DNA of 52,331 nt from an uncultured Algibacter sp. (GCA_937958265.1 CALGNX010000022.1:1-52331), one strand, 5' to 3'. Positions 21,789-31,209 are shown, counted from the stretch's first letter. The notes: generated by a model not told the origin, from the letters alone. Numbers and translations are program-made.

Positions 21789-22185
21789 GATTTAAATTCT
21801 AATATACAATTTTTATTTTTTCAATTTTAATAGTATTCATTTCAAAATATTTTATTGCACGATTTTACCCATACTTACTTAGGCATACATATATTTTATT
21901 TTTTTGTTCTATTTTGGTTTATAATATTGGGTAATTGAAATAATGTGAAAAATTATATTACTAATATCATTTTTGCATAACATCCGTTAGTTTTGTTAGC
22001 GAAATTGTATTAAAATCAAGTTAGCGCAAAACAACTAAATATAGTTTAAGTGACATTTATCGGTAAGTTATCTTGTACAAAGTAATCAAACTAACTCAAA
22101 AATAAGATTAGCTTATAAAATATTTTATACAAACAAAAACCCTAAACAAGAGTTTAGGGTTTTCACAATTTAAGCGTAAGGCTTA
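21789..22185. other. Intergenic region between acyl-CoA dehydrogenase gene and xerC, no gene seen
   Basis: This 397-bp AT-rich gap contains the terminator at 22136-22163 and two direct GTTAGCG repeats (21995-22001 and 22020-22026). I looked for rpsU (ribosomal protein S21), which I recall near xerC in relatives, and found no such ORF. Confidence 0.6.
22136..22163 (-). terminator. Terminator after the acyl-CoA dehydrogenase gene
   Basis: A perfect 12-bp stem (22136-22147 with 22152-22163, AAAACCCTAAAC-type) with a 4-base loop, 23 bases after the stop. The A-rich left arm gives the T-run at the end of the minus-strand hairpin. Confidence 0.85.
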
Positions 22186-23352
22186 TTAAGTTGCAGGCTT
22201 ATATTCCTTTTTGTCGATTATCATTTTTGCTAAAATCTCTTTAAGAATTTCAGAAGTACCACCACCTATTGGTCCTAACCTACTATCTCGTAATAAGCGT
22301 GCCATTGGATACTCTTCCATATAACCGTATCCGCCTAAAAATTGAAGACATTGATAAATAACTTTATCGGCCATTTTTGTAGATTTCAATTTAGATATAG
22401 TTGCCTCTTTAACAACATATTCACCCTTGTCTAAACAATTTGCAACTGCATAATTAAAGGTTTTGCACAACTCCATATCGGAGTACAAATCGGCAATTTT
22501 ATGTCTTAAAACTTGAAACTTATCAATAGTTCTTCCGAATGCCTCGCGTTCGCTCATGTACTGTAAAGCATAATCCAAGGCAAATTCTGCACGGGCATGT
22601 GCGTTAATACCCATTATTAAACGCTCTGATGCAAAATGTTGCATAATATACGAAAACCCTTTATCTTCTTCACCCATAAGGTTTGCAACCGGGACCTTAA
22701 CGTTATCAAAAGCCAACTCGCCAGTATCGGAAGCGCGCCAGCCTAATTTATCTAATTTTGTTGCAGAAACCCCTTCCATACTTCTATCTAAAATAAAAAG
22801 ACTAATGCCTTTATTTCCTAAATCAGGCGTTGTTTTGGCAGACACTATTAAATAATCACTAAAAACACCATTAGTAATAAATGTTTTCGAACCATTAATA
22901 ATGTAGTGATCGCCATTCTTAACTGCTTTTGTTCGCATACCTGCGACATCGCTTCCACCAAAAGGTTCTGTTATACAAAGACATCCTATTTTTTCTCCGG
23001 CAATGCTAGGTACTAAATACTTTTGCTTTATAAACGCATTACCTTCTGCCTTCAAGTGCGTCATGGCTAAATATACGTGTGCCCAAATAGCAGCAGCGAA
23101 TCCGCCCGAATTTATTTTTTGAAGTTCCTCTAGTAAAATAACAGTATAGAATAAATCTAAATCCATACCTCCGTAAGCCTCTGGTTGATTAATACCTAAA
23201 AAACCCATCTCACCAAACTTCTTCCAAATAAATCTTTCGATTTTTCCTGTTTGCTCCCATTTTTCTATATGAGGTACCACTTCTTTTTGTAAAAATTCTT
23301 GAAGACTTTTTCTAAAGAGGTTATGCTCCTCTGTAAAGTAGATGCTATTCAT
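22186..23352 (-). CDS. Acyl-CoA dehydrogenase family protein
   Basis: An FAD-dependent enzyme of the family that makes the alpha-beta double bond in acyl-CoA thioesters, usually in fatty-acid or branched-chain amino-acid breakdown, passing electrons to ETF. The 388 residues show the family order: helical N-domain, CITEPFGGSDVAGMRT and NGSKTFITNG in the beta domain, SEREAFGRTIDKFQ, and the C-terminal FLGGYGYMEEYPMARLLRD. The Glu of the short/medium-chain YEGT motif is replaced here (GGGT at 363-366), as in long-chain and isovaleryl-type enzymes whose base lies elsewhere. Substrate not determinable. It starts one base after the ComEA-like stop, so the two are coupled. Confidence 0.93.
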   Translation of the reverse strand: MNSIYFTEEHNLFRKSLQEFLQKEVVPHIEKWEQTGKIERFIWKKFGEMGFLGINQPEAYGGMDLDLFYTVILLEELQKINSGGFAAAIWAHVYLAMTHLKAEGNAFIKQKYLVPSIAGEKIGCLCITEPFGGSDVAGMRTKAVKNGDHYIINGSKTFITNGVFSDYLIVSAKTTPDLGNKGISLFILDRSMEGVSATKLDKLGWRASDTGELAFDNVKVPVANLMGEEDKGFSYIMQHFASERLIMGINAHARAEFALDYALQYMSEREAFGRTIDKFQVLRHKIADLYSDMELCKTFNYAVANCLDKGEYVVKEATISKLKSTKMADKVIYQCLQFLGGYGYMEEYPMARLLRDSRLGPIGGGTSEILKEILAKMIIDKKEYKPAT

Positions 23353-24240
23353 TTATTTTTCTTTTTGGCTAAACAAATATAATTTAATTATCTCAATTTT
23401 ATTAACAGGAAAGTCCTTAACTTTTGTTAATTCATTTATAGTTTTAAACCCCTCTACGAGGTGGCGAAACTCTATAATATTATGCGCTAAATCGTAATCT
23501 ATATTTGGTATCGTAACCAAATCATCGATAGTTGCAGTATTTAAATTAATTTTATTTACAGTGCCGGGTGTTTTTACAGTAAACTGCTCTTTTATTTTAA
23601 GAATAGTCTCAGGGGATAAACCATAAACATCCAAAAGCTGAACATCTGCAATAAAACCACCTTTTAATTTATTTCTATATTTAATAATACGGTTTGAAAA
23701 CACCTTACCTACACCTTTTACTTTTTGCAGTTGTAATGCAGTTGCGCTATTTAAATCTTGTTTTTGAGCATAGGATAACAACCTATTAGTACCAGCATAC
23801 TTTGCATAGGTTTTAGGCTTATCGTAAATTATCCTTTTTGGGAATTTAAAAAATGGCGACATCACTGCTAGCAGCGAATCTGAAACTTTAGTGACCTCTT
23901 GAAATTGCCTAGAAGAGTTTACCCATTGGCCTTTATTTCTATACAACAGGAGCCTATCTATCTCTTTAGTAGTCATACCTAAAGTAGCCCCTTTATAGTC
24001 TGTTATAAAATTGGGGTTGAATGGATATCTTTTTGGTTTGCGAGCCTCTAACTCTAATAGCTTAAGCGAGTCTACTTTTTTTATGAATTTTGATATTTCT
24101 GGGTTATTTGTCGGAATATCTTCCGAAGTAAAATCTGTAAAAAAGTAAATACATTGAAAAACAATAATAAGTATTAACAATAAAAAAATCCCATTTCGCT
24201 GTTCTTTAAAAAACACGAAATGGGATTTTAATTTTAGCAT
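23353..24240 (-). CDS. ComEA-like helix-hairpin-helix protein
   Basis: A 295-residue membrane-anchored protein with a cytoplasmic basic start, one transmembrane segment (about 18-36, IFLLLILIIVFQCIYFF) and two or three helix-hairpin-helix units in the C-terminal half. Those read QDLNSATALQLQKVKGVGKV near 163-182 and KINLNTATIDDLVTIPNI near 230-247. Such HhH pairs bind DNA; ComEA proteins act as DNA receptors in transformation. The N-terminal 150 residues are unlike classical ComEA, so a role in DNA uptake is only a guess. It abuts the acyl-CoA dehydrogenase gene downstream and lies 7 bases after the symporter gene, suggesting one transcript. Confidence 0.85.
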   Translation of the reverse strand: MLKLKSHFVFFKEQRNGIFLLLILIIVFQCIYFFTDFTSEDIPTNNPEISKFIKKVDSLKLLELEARKPKRYPFNPNFITDYKGATLGMTTKEIDRLLLYRNKGQWVNSSRQFQEVTKVSDSLLAVMSPFFKFPKRIIYDKPKTYAKYAGTNRLLSYAQKQDLNSATALQLQKVKGVGKVFSNRIIKYRNKLKGGFIADVQLLDVYGLSPETILKIKEQFTVKTPGTVNKINLNTATIDDLVTIPNIDYDLAHNIIEFRHLVEGFKTINELTKVKDFPVNKIEIIKLYLFSQKEK

Positions 24241-24247
24241 ACTATTT

Positions 24248-25852
24248 TTATTTGCTTAATGTTTTTATTGCATCCATATATTTTACTAACTCTTCTTTCA
24301 CTTTAGGCGCAAGAATTACAAGGCCAACCATGTTTGGCACCATCATAGCAAAAACCATTGCATCGGCAAAATCAATAACAGCTCCTAAACTTGCTGCCGC
24401 ACCTACAATTACAAATAAACAAAATAATATTTTATAGATATATTCTGCTTTTTTAGTTCTTCCAAACAAATAAGACCACCCTTGAAAACCATAATAAGAC
24501 CAAGAAATCATAGAACTAAATGCAAACAAAACAACTGCAACCGTTAATACGTAAGGAAACCAAGAAATAACAGATTCAAAAGCGCCTGATGTTAACAATA
24601 TCGCTTGCGCATTATTTAAAGATGCGTTATCTCCGGTTACATTACCTGTAATAATTAACACTAATGCCGTCATGGTACAAACTACAACAGTATCAATAAA
24701 TGGTTCCAATAAGGCTACCATCCCTTCGCTTGCTGCATATTTTGTTTTTACTGCTGAGTGTGCAATAGAAGCTGAACCAATACCTGCCTCGTTTGAAAAT
24801 GCAGCACGCCTAAAACCTTGCACCAAGACGCCTACAAAACCTCCTGCGATACCCTCTGGACTAAAAGCACCATTAAATATTTGAGTAAATGCATCGCCAA
24901 TCATATTATAATTAGAAAAAATAACAAAAAGAGATGCTGCCACATAAATAGCCACCATAAAAGGCACTATTTTATCGGTTACTTTTGCTATTTTTTTAAT
25001 TCCACCTATAATAACAATACCTACTAATATAGCCATAACAACACCAAAAGCCCAACCATAACCATGCAGGAATGAATTCTCACCTCCCGTAATATTCTCA
25101 ACTAATTGAAAAGCTTGGTTTACTTGAAACATATTACCTCCACCAAAGGAGCCTCCAATAACAAAAATAGCAAATAATGCAGCTAAAAATTTGCCTAAAC
25201 CTCCAAGACCTTTTGATTTAAGCCCTTTGGTTAAGTAGTACATAGGGCCGCCATACACTGTACCGTCCTCCTCAATATCTCTATACTTTACACCTAAAGT
25301 ACACTCTACAAATTTAGAGGCCATACCTAAAAAACCGGCAATAATCATCCAGAAAGTAGAACCTGCTCCACCGATGGATACCGCTATTGCAACCCCAGCA
25401 ATATTACCTAAACCTACAGTTGCAGATAATGCTGCTGTTAGCGCTTGGAAGTGCGTAACTTCTCCTTCGTGGCCTTCAACCCTTATGGTGTCAGGATTAT
25501 CATCTTCATCCGTGAATTTAGATTTTGAAATTTCTACCTTATGGTTTTCGCGCTCTTCTAAACCATCGTACTTTCCTCTTACAATATTTATAGAGGTAAA
25601 AAAGCCACTGAAGTTAATAAAATTAAAATAAATTGTAAAGTAAAGTGCTCCAAAAATTAAAGGAAATAAAACCCAATAAATACTAATGCTATCTGTAAAA
25701 GGAATCTGATAAAAAATAGCATCGACAAACCAGCCCGTTGCGCTTCCAAACTTTTCATCAATAATTTGATCTATGCCTTTTTCTGTACTGTCTTGTGCAA
25801 AAGACAGGAATGGGATTGTTAATGTTAAAATAGAAAATAAATATTTCTTCAT
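24248..25852 (-). CDS. Sodium:alanine symporter family (AGCS) transporter
   Basis: An inner-membrane carrier that imports alanine or glycine with Na+. The family signatures are present: FQALTAALSATVGLGNIAGVA, GPMYYLTKG, and RRAAFSNEAGIGSASIAHS, with about ten hydrophobic helices. At 534 residues it is longer than the usual ~450-490. The extra part is an N-terminal segment that looks like a signal peptide (MKKYLFSILTLTIPFLSFAQ) and a ~40-residue charged insert after the first core helix (about 95-130). The ATG at 25852 is well placed. Confidence 0.93.
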   Translation of the reverse strand: MKKYLFSILTLTIPFLSFAQDSTEKGIDQIIDEKFGSATGWFVDAIFYQIPFTDSISIYWVLFPLIFGALYFTIYFNFINFSGFFTSINIVRGKYDGLEERENHKVEISKSKFTDEDDNPDTIRVEGHEGEVTHFQALTAALSATVGLGNIAGVAIAVSIGGAGSTFWMIIAGFLGMASKFVECTLGVKYRDIEEDGTVYGGPMYYLTKGLKSKGLGGLGKFLAALFAIFVIGGSFGGGNMFQVNQAFQLVENITGGENSFLHGYGWAFGVVMAILVGIVIIGGIKKIAKVTDKIVPFMVAIYVAASLFVIFSNYNMIGDAFTQIFNGAFSPEGIAGGFVGVLVQGFRRAAFSNEAGIGSASIAHSAVKTKYAASEGMVALLEPFIDTVVVCTMTALVLIITGNVTGDNASLNNAQAILLTSGAFESVISWFPYVLTVAVVLFAFSSMISWSYYGFQGWSYLFGRTKKAEYIYKILFCLFVIVGAAASLGAVIDFADAMVFAMMVPNMVGLVILAPKVKEELVKYMDAIKTLSK

Positions 25853-25895
25853 GAGGGTTATTTTAATTGTTTTATTTATTTAGTTTAAAATATTG

Positions 25896-25928
25896 ACTTT
25901 TTGTCGGGCTTATAAGGTGACAAAAAGT
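25896..25928. other. Inverted repeat between the symporter and channel genes
   Basis: Arms ACTTTTTGTC (25896-25905) and GACAAAAAGT (25919-25928) form a perfect 10-bp stem. It lies 11 bases after the channel stop and 43 bases before the symporter start. No separate T-run follows, so it could be a weak terminator for the channel gene or an operator for the symporter. Confidence 0.45.
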
Positions 25929-25938
25929 AGAAAATTAA

Positions 25939-26958
25939 TTAATCGATATTATATTCGGAATTTAGAGCCTTTATCTGTTCTGGTCTTCCTAAAACAATAA
26001 TTTTGGAATTACTTAGTAACTCTAAATCTGCTTCCGGATTAACTATATATTGTCCTTTCTGATCTTTATATCCTATTACAGAGCAGCCTGTTTTTCTCCT
26101 AAGGTCTAAATCCCTAATTGTTCTTGGGTTATTAGCGTTATAAAATTTCTCTACAGCAACTTCTTCTATATTAATATCAAACTTTCCAACTATTGATAAA
26201 TTATCAATAAACTCCATTAAACCAGGAACCACAACTAAAGAGGCCATATGATCGCCTCCTATTTTATCTGGCAATATAACATTATTAGCTCCTGCAAATT
26301 TTAATTTATCGTACGACGATTCATTTGATGCACGACTAATAATGTTTATATCCCTGTTTAATTGCCTTGTAGAAAGCACTACAAATAAATTATCGGCATC
26401 GCTAGGCAATGCTGCTATAAAACAAGATGCTTTATCTACGCCTGCCAACACTAATGTTTCATCTTCGTTTGCATTTCCTATAACATACGGCACACCATCT
26501 AACTGCATACGTTCTTCCAACTCCTTATCTTTTTCAATAACTACAAACTTTTTCTTGTAGGCCATTAACTTTATAGCGGCTTGCTTACCATTTCTTCCGT
26601 AACCGCAAATAACAACATGATTTTTAAAACTTTCAATTTTCTTCCGCATTCTTTTATGTTTCAATTCCTCAACGTTATTTTTACTCAAAATATATTCGGT
26701 AATTACAGACAATGCATAACCTACTATAACAATACTTGCTAAAATTAGGAATATGGTAAAGATTTTAGATTTACTATCCAAAGGGACGACCTCGCCAAAG
26801 CCAACAGTCGTCATTGTAATTACCGTCATGTACAATGCATCAATCCAACTATAACCGGCTATGGTTACATACCCCACAACACCGATACCCATAATAACAA
26901 CGAGTAAAAATATTGCTGTATAAATTTTAGTTCTAAAAAAATTTATAATTGGGTTCAT
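25939..26958 (-). CDS. Potassium channel with RCK/TrkA-N regulatory domain
   Basis: A 339-residue inner-membrane two-helix K+ channel. It has a first membrane helix (about 13-33), a pore loop with the selectivity filter TVGFG at 51-55 (the TVGYG variant with Phe), a second helix (about 67-89), then a cytoplasmic RCK domain with the Rossmann motif GYGRNG (119-124) and a C-terminal TrkA-C-like part. RCK domains gate such channels in response to Ca2+ or nucleotides in known relatives; the ligand here is unknown. The start codon overlaps the stop of the upstream PspC-like gene by four bases (ATGA), implying coupled translation. Confidence 0.94.
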   Translation of the reverse strand: MNPIINFFRTKIYTAIFLLVVIMGIGVVGYVTIAGYSWIDALYMTVITMTTVGFGEVVPLDSKSKIFTIFLILASIVIVGYALSVITEYILSKNNVEELKHKRMRKKIESFKNHVVICGYGRNGKQAAIKLMAYKKKFVVIEKDKELEERMQLDGVPYVIGNANEDETLVLAGVDKASCFIAALPSDADNLFVVLSTRQLNRDINIISRASNESSYDKLKFAGANNVILPDKIGGDHMASLVVVPGLMEFIDNLSIVGKFDINIEEVAVEKFYNANNPRTIRDLDLRRKTGCSVIGYKDQKGQYIVNPEADLELLSNSKIIVLGRPEQIKALNSEYNID

Positions 26959-27182
26959 AAATCAAAAACCGATGATCGCTTAGTATAGATTAAATCCTTA
27001 ATATGCATCCAAAATGCCAAGAACATATAAAGCGCAAACCCAAAACCGACGGTTACAAAGGTAACATACATAAAAGAAGTTCTCACTACTTTTGCTCTTA
27101 TACCAAATCGATCTGCAATACGCTGACAAACATAATAGCCATGCTTTTGGAAAAACAACAAGAGTTTGTAAATAATATTCAT
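26955..27182 (-). CDS. Small PspC-domain membrane protein
   Basis: A 75-residue protein from the ATG at 27182 (an in-frame ATG at 27197 would add five residues). The central part resembles the PspC domain: RIADRFGIRAKVVRTSFMYV followed by one strong hydrophobic segment (FVTVGFGFALYMFLAFWMH). PspC proteins are membrane sensors or anchors in envelope-stress responses, but many stand-alone short versions have no known role. It overlaps the channel gene by four bases, so the two products may work together. Confidence 0.75.
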   Translation of the reverse strand: MNIIYKLLLFFQKHGYYVCQRIADRFGIRAKVVRTSFMYVTFVTVGFGFALYMFLAFWMHIKDLIYTKRSSVFDL

Positions 27183-27280
27183 ACCGCAATTTAACACTTC
27201 CTTTTTGAGTTTAAAAGTTTTAAGCAGTATTTACAGTAATTAATATAATTATTGCCATAAAAAGCACTACAATTAAGTAT

Positions 27281-28552
27281 TTACTTATTAATAAGAGCAT
27301 TTCCAATGGCACATTGCAAACATTTATTTTTATCGCAATATTCGGTTTTAAGCTGAATTAATGCTTGCGATTGTAATGCAGATTTTGAAACCTTTTTTAA
27401 GCTATTGAATGTTTGAATAATACTGTTTTTTTCGGATACCAATGCATTCGCTATTTCGATTATTTCAGTATCAATATCTTCCCCTTTAAACTTAGAGTAA
27501 CTAAATTTTAACGGTAGAATAGTATTAATGAGTAATAAGTCTATAAATGATTTCGATAGTCTTTTAACAGACACCTTAGATTCCTTTTGAAAATTATAAT
27601 GGGTTTTCCAAAAACTAGAAGTTGTTACATCAAAATACTTATAAAATGCTTCTAAATTATTTAGTGCAATAACTTTTGAAAACAAATTTGTGTGTGCATT
27701 GTAAAGACTTGCAAGTTGCGAAAGGCGAATGGTTGGAAAATTAGGCGGTCTTAACCTAAAAAACTGAACAGGCAAAACATTAGTATGGTCTATTTTAAAT
27801 TTTTGCTTTAAAAACTTATACTCCTTAACCAAACCTAAATAATAAGCATCTTCAACATCTTGCTCGAGCAAACCTGCTTGCCCAAATAGTAAAGCTTCTA
27901 AAACCTGCTGGTTCGTTTGTGTTTTTCTTATAACAGAAAAATCTATGGATTGAGCTAAACTAAAAAAAGAATCGCCATTTACTTTTAATCCAAAATTTTT
28001 AGTAAGCATTTTAAACAAAACAGCTTCCCAATCGTTTTTTGATTGTGCTAAAAGCGTTTCTATACCCTTAGATTTTCGTTCCAAACGTTCAAAATACAAA
28101 CGCTCTAGCCAATTATCTCGTGTAAATTCGTTTATTGAGGCAAAATCTTTTTCGCAGTTAATCCATTTATTGTCCTTAGCCAAGAGCTCTTGGTAATTAC
28201 CCAGCAGTCTTATATCCACAATATTTTTTAATTCTAATGTTGGTATAGCTGTATTATCTTTTCTAAAAACATCGATATCATGCTCCCAAACCACATGTAA
28301 AATAACACTATCATAAGCCTTATCTTGTTCATGATTATGTAAAAACCAGTCTGATGATTTTATGTGAATTTCCACATTACCCGCCCATAGCTGATCTGCT
28401 ATTTGTAATTGCGCGTTAAAAAAATCTGGGCCAGAATTAAAATTATGTTGCCCTACAGATTTTACAACAATTACTTCTTCTGTTGTGGTTTGAAGGTTCC
28501 TAAAATTTATTTTTTTATGTTTCCAAATGTAGTGTAGGAAGTCTTCTTTCAT
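27281..28552 (-). CDS. DUF2851 family protein
   Basis: A 423-residue protein matching DUF2851, a family of unknown function typical of Bacteroidota. Characteristic parts are LHYIWKHKKIN at the start, NFNSGPDFFNAQLQI, WAGNVEIHIKSSDW, and HVVWEHD; the C-terminus carries a Cys cluster (CDKNKCLQCAIG) that could bind a metal. There is no signal peptide. The GPDF/H/D residues suggest a nuclease-like or metal-binding fold, but this is a guess. Transcribed divergently from the DUF2721-like gene. Confidence 0.85.
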   Translation of the reverse strand: MKEDFLHYIWKHKKINFRNLQTTTEEVIVVKSVGQHNFNSGPDFFNAQLQIADQLWAGNVEIHIKSSDWFLHNHEQDKAYDSVILHVVWEHDIDVFRKDNTAIPTLELKNIVDIRLLGNYQELLAKDNKWINCEKDFASINEFTRDNWLERLYFERLERKSKGIETLLAQSKNDWEAVLFKMLTKNFGLKVNGDSFFSLAQSIDFSVIRKTQTNQQVLEALLFGQAGLLEQDVEDAYYLGLVKEYKFLKQKFKIDHTNVLPVQFFRLRPPNFPTIRLSQLASLYNAHTNLFSKVIALNNLEAFYKYFDVTTSSFWKTHYNFQKESKVSVKRLSKSFIDLLLINTILPLKFSYSKFKGEDIDTEIIEIANALVSEKNSIIQTFNSLKKVSKSALQSQALIQLKTEYCDKNKCLQCAIGNALINK

Positions 28553-28633
28553 TCTGAAAGATAAAATTACAAATTAAAACTACCAAATTCAAAATCGAAA
28601 TTTATAATTTAGCAATCTAATTTATACAGCACA

Positions 28634-29029
28634 ATGGAGGAACTAACTTTAAATACACCTGCACTTTTGTTTTCTGCAATTTCCTTAATTATGTTAGCCT
28701 ATACCAATAGATTTATAGCCTACACAACTGCAATTAGGGATTTGTATGATAAGTACCAAAAAAATAATGATGAGCGTTTTTTTAAACAAATTAAAAACAT
28801 TAAACACCGCTTGTACTTAACCAGATATATGCAAATTTTAGGCATAACAAGTTTGCTTTTATGTGTACTAACTATGCTTTTAATTTATGTAGAACAAAAT
28901 ACGGTTGCTGTTTGGATTTTTGGAATTGCCTTAATATTACTAATAGCATCCTTGTCCTTACTTATAGTGGAAATACAAATATCTGCACGGGCATGGGAAG
29001 AACATATTAGCGACATGAAAAAGCCATAG
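28634..29029 (+). CDS. DUF2721-like small membrane protein
   Basis: A 131-residue protein with three hydrophobic segments (about 8-27, 68-87 and 92-113). A charged loop between the first two contains NRFIAYTTAIRDLYDKY and FFKQIKNIKHRLYLTRYMQ. This layout and the NR...IR...L motif match the DUF2721 family of uncharacterised inner-membrane proteins. It is divergent from the DUF2851 gene and has no obvious operon partner. Confidence 0.75.
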   Translation: MEELTLNTPALLFSAISLIMLAYTNRFIAYTTAIRDLYDKYQKNNDERFFKQIKNIKHRLYLTRYMQILGITSLLLCVLTMLLIYVEQNTVAVWIFGIALILLIASLSLLIVEIQISARAWEEHISDMKKP

Positions 29030-29168
29030 TTTTCTAAACGGTTTATTCACTAAAAGTTATACCACACAACCTTAAAGAAATGCTGTTTTAAACTAATAAG
29101 CACACCTCTTATTAATTACTTTCAACAAACAATCCTGCCTTTTTAAGGCTGAGTTTATAAAATAAAAA

Positions 29169-29663
29169 TTAAACCTTTACCTGTTGTTTCATAGCTTCTA
29201 CAATATTAAATGCAGCTGGACAAATTGCTACATTTTTTAAAGTTAGATTAGAGATTTGCTGAAACTTTTTCCTATCGGTATGTGGAAATTCTCTACAAGC
29301 CTTTGGCCTTACCTCATAAATTGAACAATAATTATCGGCACCTAGAAAAGTACAGGGTACGCTCTTTAAAACGTAATCATCATCTTCATCTACACGTAAA
29401 TATTGGTTAATAAAGTGTTGGGTTTTCATTCTAAAATGCTTTGCAATCCTATCAACATCTTTATCCGTAAATAATGGACCTGTAGTTTTACAGCAATTAG
29501 CACATTCCAAACAATCGGTACGTTTAAATTCTTCGGTATGCAAATCTTGCATTATATAGTCTAAATTTTTTGGCGCTTTCTTTTTTAGCTTTGTGAAGAA
29601 TTTTTTGTTCTCATTATGCTTATCTTTGGCGTGCTTTTGAAGGTTATTTATTATGTCCTGCAT
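29169..29663 (-). CDS. YkgJ-type cysteine-cluster protein
   Basis: A 164-residue cytoplasmic protein of the YkgJ / Fe-S oxidoreductase-like zinc or iron-binding family. The defining cluster is complete: C51, C54, C57 and C58 (CLECANCC), then C104, C113 and C123 (CTFLG...CSIYEVRPKACREFP). The N-terminal 40 residues are basic and helical. Function in the family is unproven; an Fe-S or zinc site is likely from the Cys spacing. It is transcribed alone. Confidence 0.87.
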   Translation of the reverse strand: MQDIINNLQKHAKDKHNENKKFFTKLKKKAPKNLDYIMQDLHTEEFKRTDCLECANCCKTTGPLFTDKDVDRIAKHFRMKTQHFINQYLRVDEDDDYVLKSVPCTFLGADNYCSIYEVRPKACREFPHTDRKKFQQISNLTLKNVAICPAAFNIVEAMKQQVKV

Positions 29664-30012
29664 GGTGTAAAAATAATATATTTTAGCAGGTAAACAAATA
29701 GCAATTTCTATTGACGCATTTAATACGATTTACCAATACATATCGCGGCTACCTTTTGTTTATTATTCTACTAGTTATTTCATTACAATATTTTTCGAAG
29801 TATTTAGAGATAAGTACTAATAATTTATTTGAATTTCGGTTATATTCCAAAATAAAATAACAACAAATTATATGCTCGAATATTATTTGTTTACGCCTTT
29901 GAGTTAAAACAGAAAAAGCTATTAGTCTTAATATTTTAAGACTAACAAAAAAATAAGCGCAGTAAATTGTAAAACTGAATTATTAAACTATCCAATTTAA
30001 ATAAATTTAAAA
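29664..30012. other. Divergent intergenic region
   Basis: This 349-bp AT-rich gap separates two divergent genes. The only structure I see is a 10-bp inverted repeat TTAGTCTTAA/TTAAGACTAA (29922-29931 with 29936-29945), 68 bases before the methyltransferase ATG. It could be an operator; no T-run follows on the plus strand. Confidence 0.5.
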
Positions 30013-30714
30013 ATGAAAGACCTGTTTGGAAACGCTTTACTAGATTATCAAAACGGAAACTATTCGGAAGACATTATAACTTCTACGAACATTTCAGATG
30101 AAGATACTTTACCACTCGCCTATTTATTTCGTAAATTTAAAGAGATGCCTTTATTAGAGCAAAAAGCTTTAAGCCTTTGCAAAGGCACTATTTTGGATGT
30201 AGGATGTGGTGCTGGAAGTCACAGCTTGTACTTACAAGAACAAGGTTTTGAAGTGAAGGCTATTGATGTTTCCTTGGGTGCTATTACGGTTGTTAAAAAA
30301 CGAGGTCTTAATAATGCAGCAGTGCTTTCACTTTTACATGAAACCTCAACTTTTGACACTATTATATTGTTAATGAATGGCTCTGGTATTTTTCAAGAAT
30401 TAACGCAACTTTCAAAATACTTAAAGCATTTAAAAGGTTTATTAAAACCGGAAGGGCAAATTTTAATGGATTCATCTGACATTAAATATATGTATGAAGA
30501 TGACGATGGCGGTTATTGGATGGATATGAATGCGGGATACTACGGTGAACTTGATTATTTTTTAACCTATAAAAATGAAAAAGAAGCACCTATGAAATGG
30601 TTATATTTAGATTTTGAAACCCTGAAATTGGCTTGCGAAACCATTGGACTTAAATGCCATTTAATTTTAGAAGGTGAACATTTTGATTATTTAGCCAGAA
30701 TAACTAAACAGTAA
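30013..30714 (+). CDS. Class I SAM-dependent methyltransferase
   Basis: A 233-residue protein with the Rossmann-type SAM-binding fold. Motif I is DVGCGAG at 62-68, followed by the acidic ribose-binding position at the end of strand 2 (KAIDVS, about 82-87), and motif IV/post-I hydrophobic strands (TIILLMNGSGIFQEL). The substrate cannot be inferred: there is no fused domain and the neighbours are unrelated. No signal peptide. Confidence 0.88.
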   Translation: MKDLFGNALLDYQNGNYSEDIITSTNISDEDTLPLAYLFRKFKEMPLLEQKALSLCKGTILDVGCGAGSHSLYLQEQGFEVKAIDVSLGAITVVKKRGLNNAAVLSLLHETSTFDTIILLMNGSGIFQELTQLSKYLKHLKGLLKPEGQILMDSSDIKYMYEDDDGGYWMDMNAGYYGELDYFLTYKNEKEAPMKWLYLDFETLKLACETIGLKCHLILEGEHFDYLARITKQ

Positions 30715-30798
30715 TTGATAGCGCATTTGCTAGAATAAAATATTTTAGAATTATAAATTAACTTTACAAGTTTACAGTCGGTAAAATTATTTAACTAC

Positions 30799-31209
30799 TT
30801 AACGGGTATCTTTTACGAAAACTTGTTCTTGCTGACCTTTTCCGTAAATAAATGTCGTGTCATTTAATAGATAAATTTGTTTAGTAATGCTACCAAAATC
30901 ATAAACTATTTCAAGAAAAAAATGATCTCCATCTTTTTTAATATTTGCTATTTTTTTTAAATTATACACTACCGTACCAAGATTAGTATGTTGTGCTTTT
31001 GGTGGTAAATTTAATTCTGGAAGCACTTCTACAAAACCTTTTTTATTACTAAAAGAAAACTTATAACTTATTGTTTTAATATTGCCTTGTAACTTCCATT
31101 CGCCCGTTAGTGCCTTTTCAACATCTACAACAGTTTTACCACATGATAAATTTTGTGAAAATACATGTAACGAAACCAATGTTATTAAAATAGCTAACCT
31201 TTTCTTCAT
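30799..31209 (-). CDS. Secreted hypothetical protein, lipocalin-like
   Basis: A 136-residue protein with a signal peptide (MKKRLAILITLVSLHVFSQ, cleavage probably before or after NLSC). The mature part has alternating beta-strand-like segments and a GEWKLQG motif near residue 36-42, as in Bacteroidota lipocalin-like proteins that begin with a G-x-W strand. It is convergent with the methyltransferase gene and has a dispersed repeat remnant and an IS upstream. Function unknown; the fold assignment is tentative. Confidence 0.65.
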   Translation of the reverse strand: MKKRLAILITLVSLHVFSQNLSCGKTVVDVEKALTGEWKLQGNIKTISYKFSFSNKKGFVEVLPELNLPPKAQHTNLGTVVYNLKKIANIKKDGDHFFLEIVYDFGSITKQIYLLNDTTFIYGKGQQEQVFVKDTR

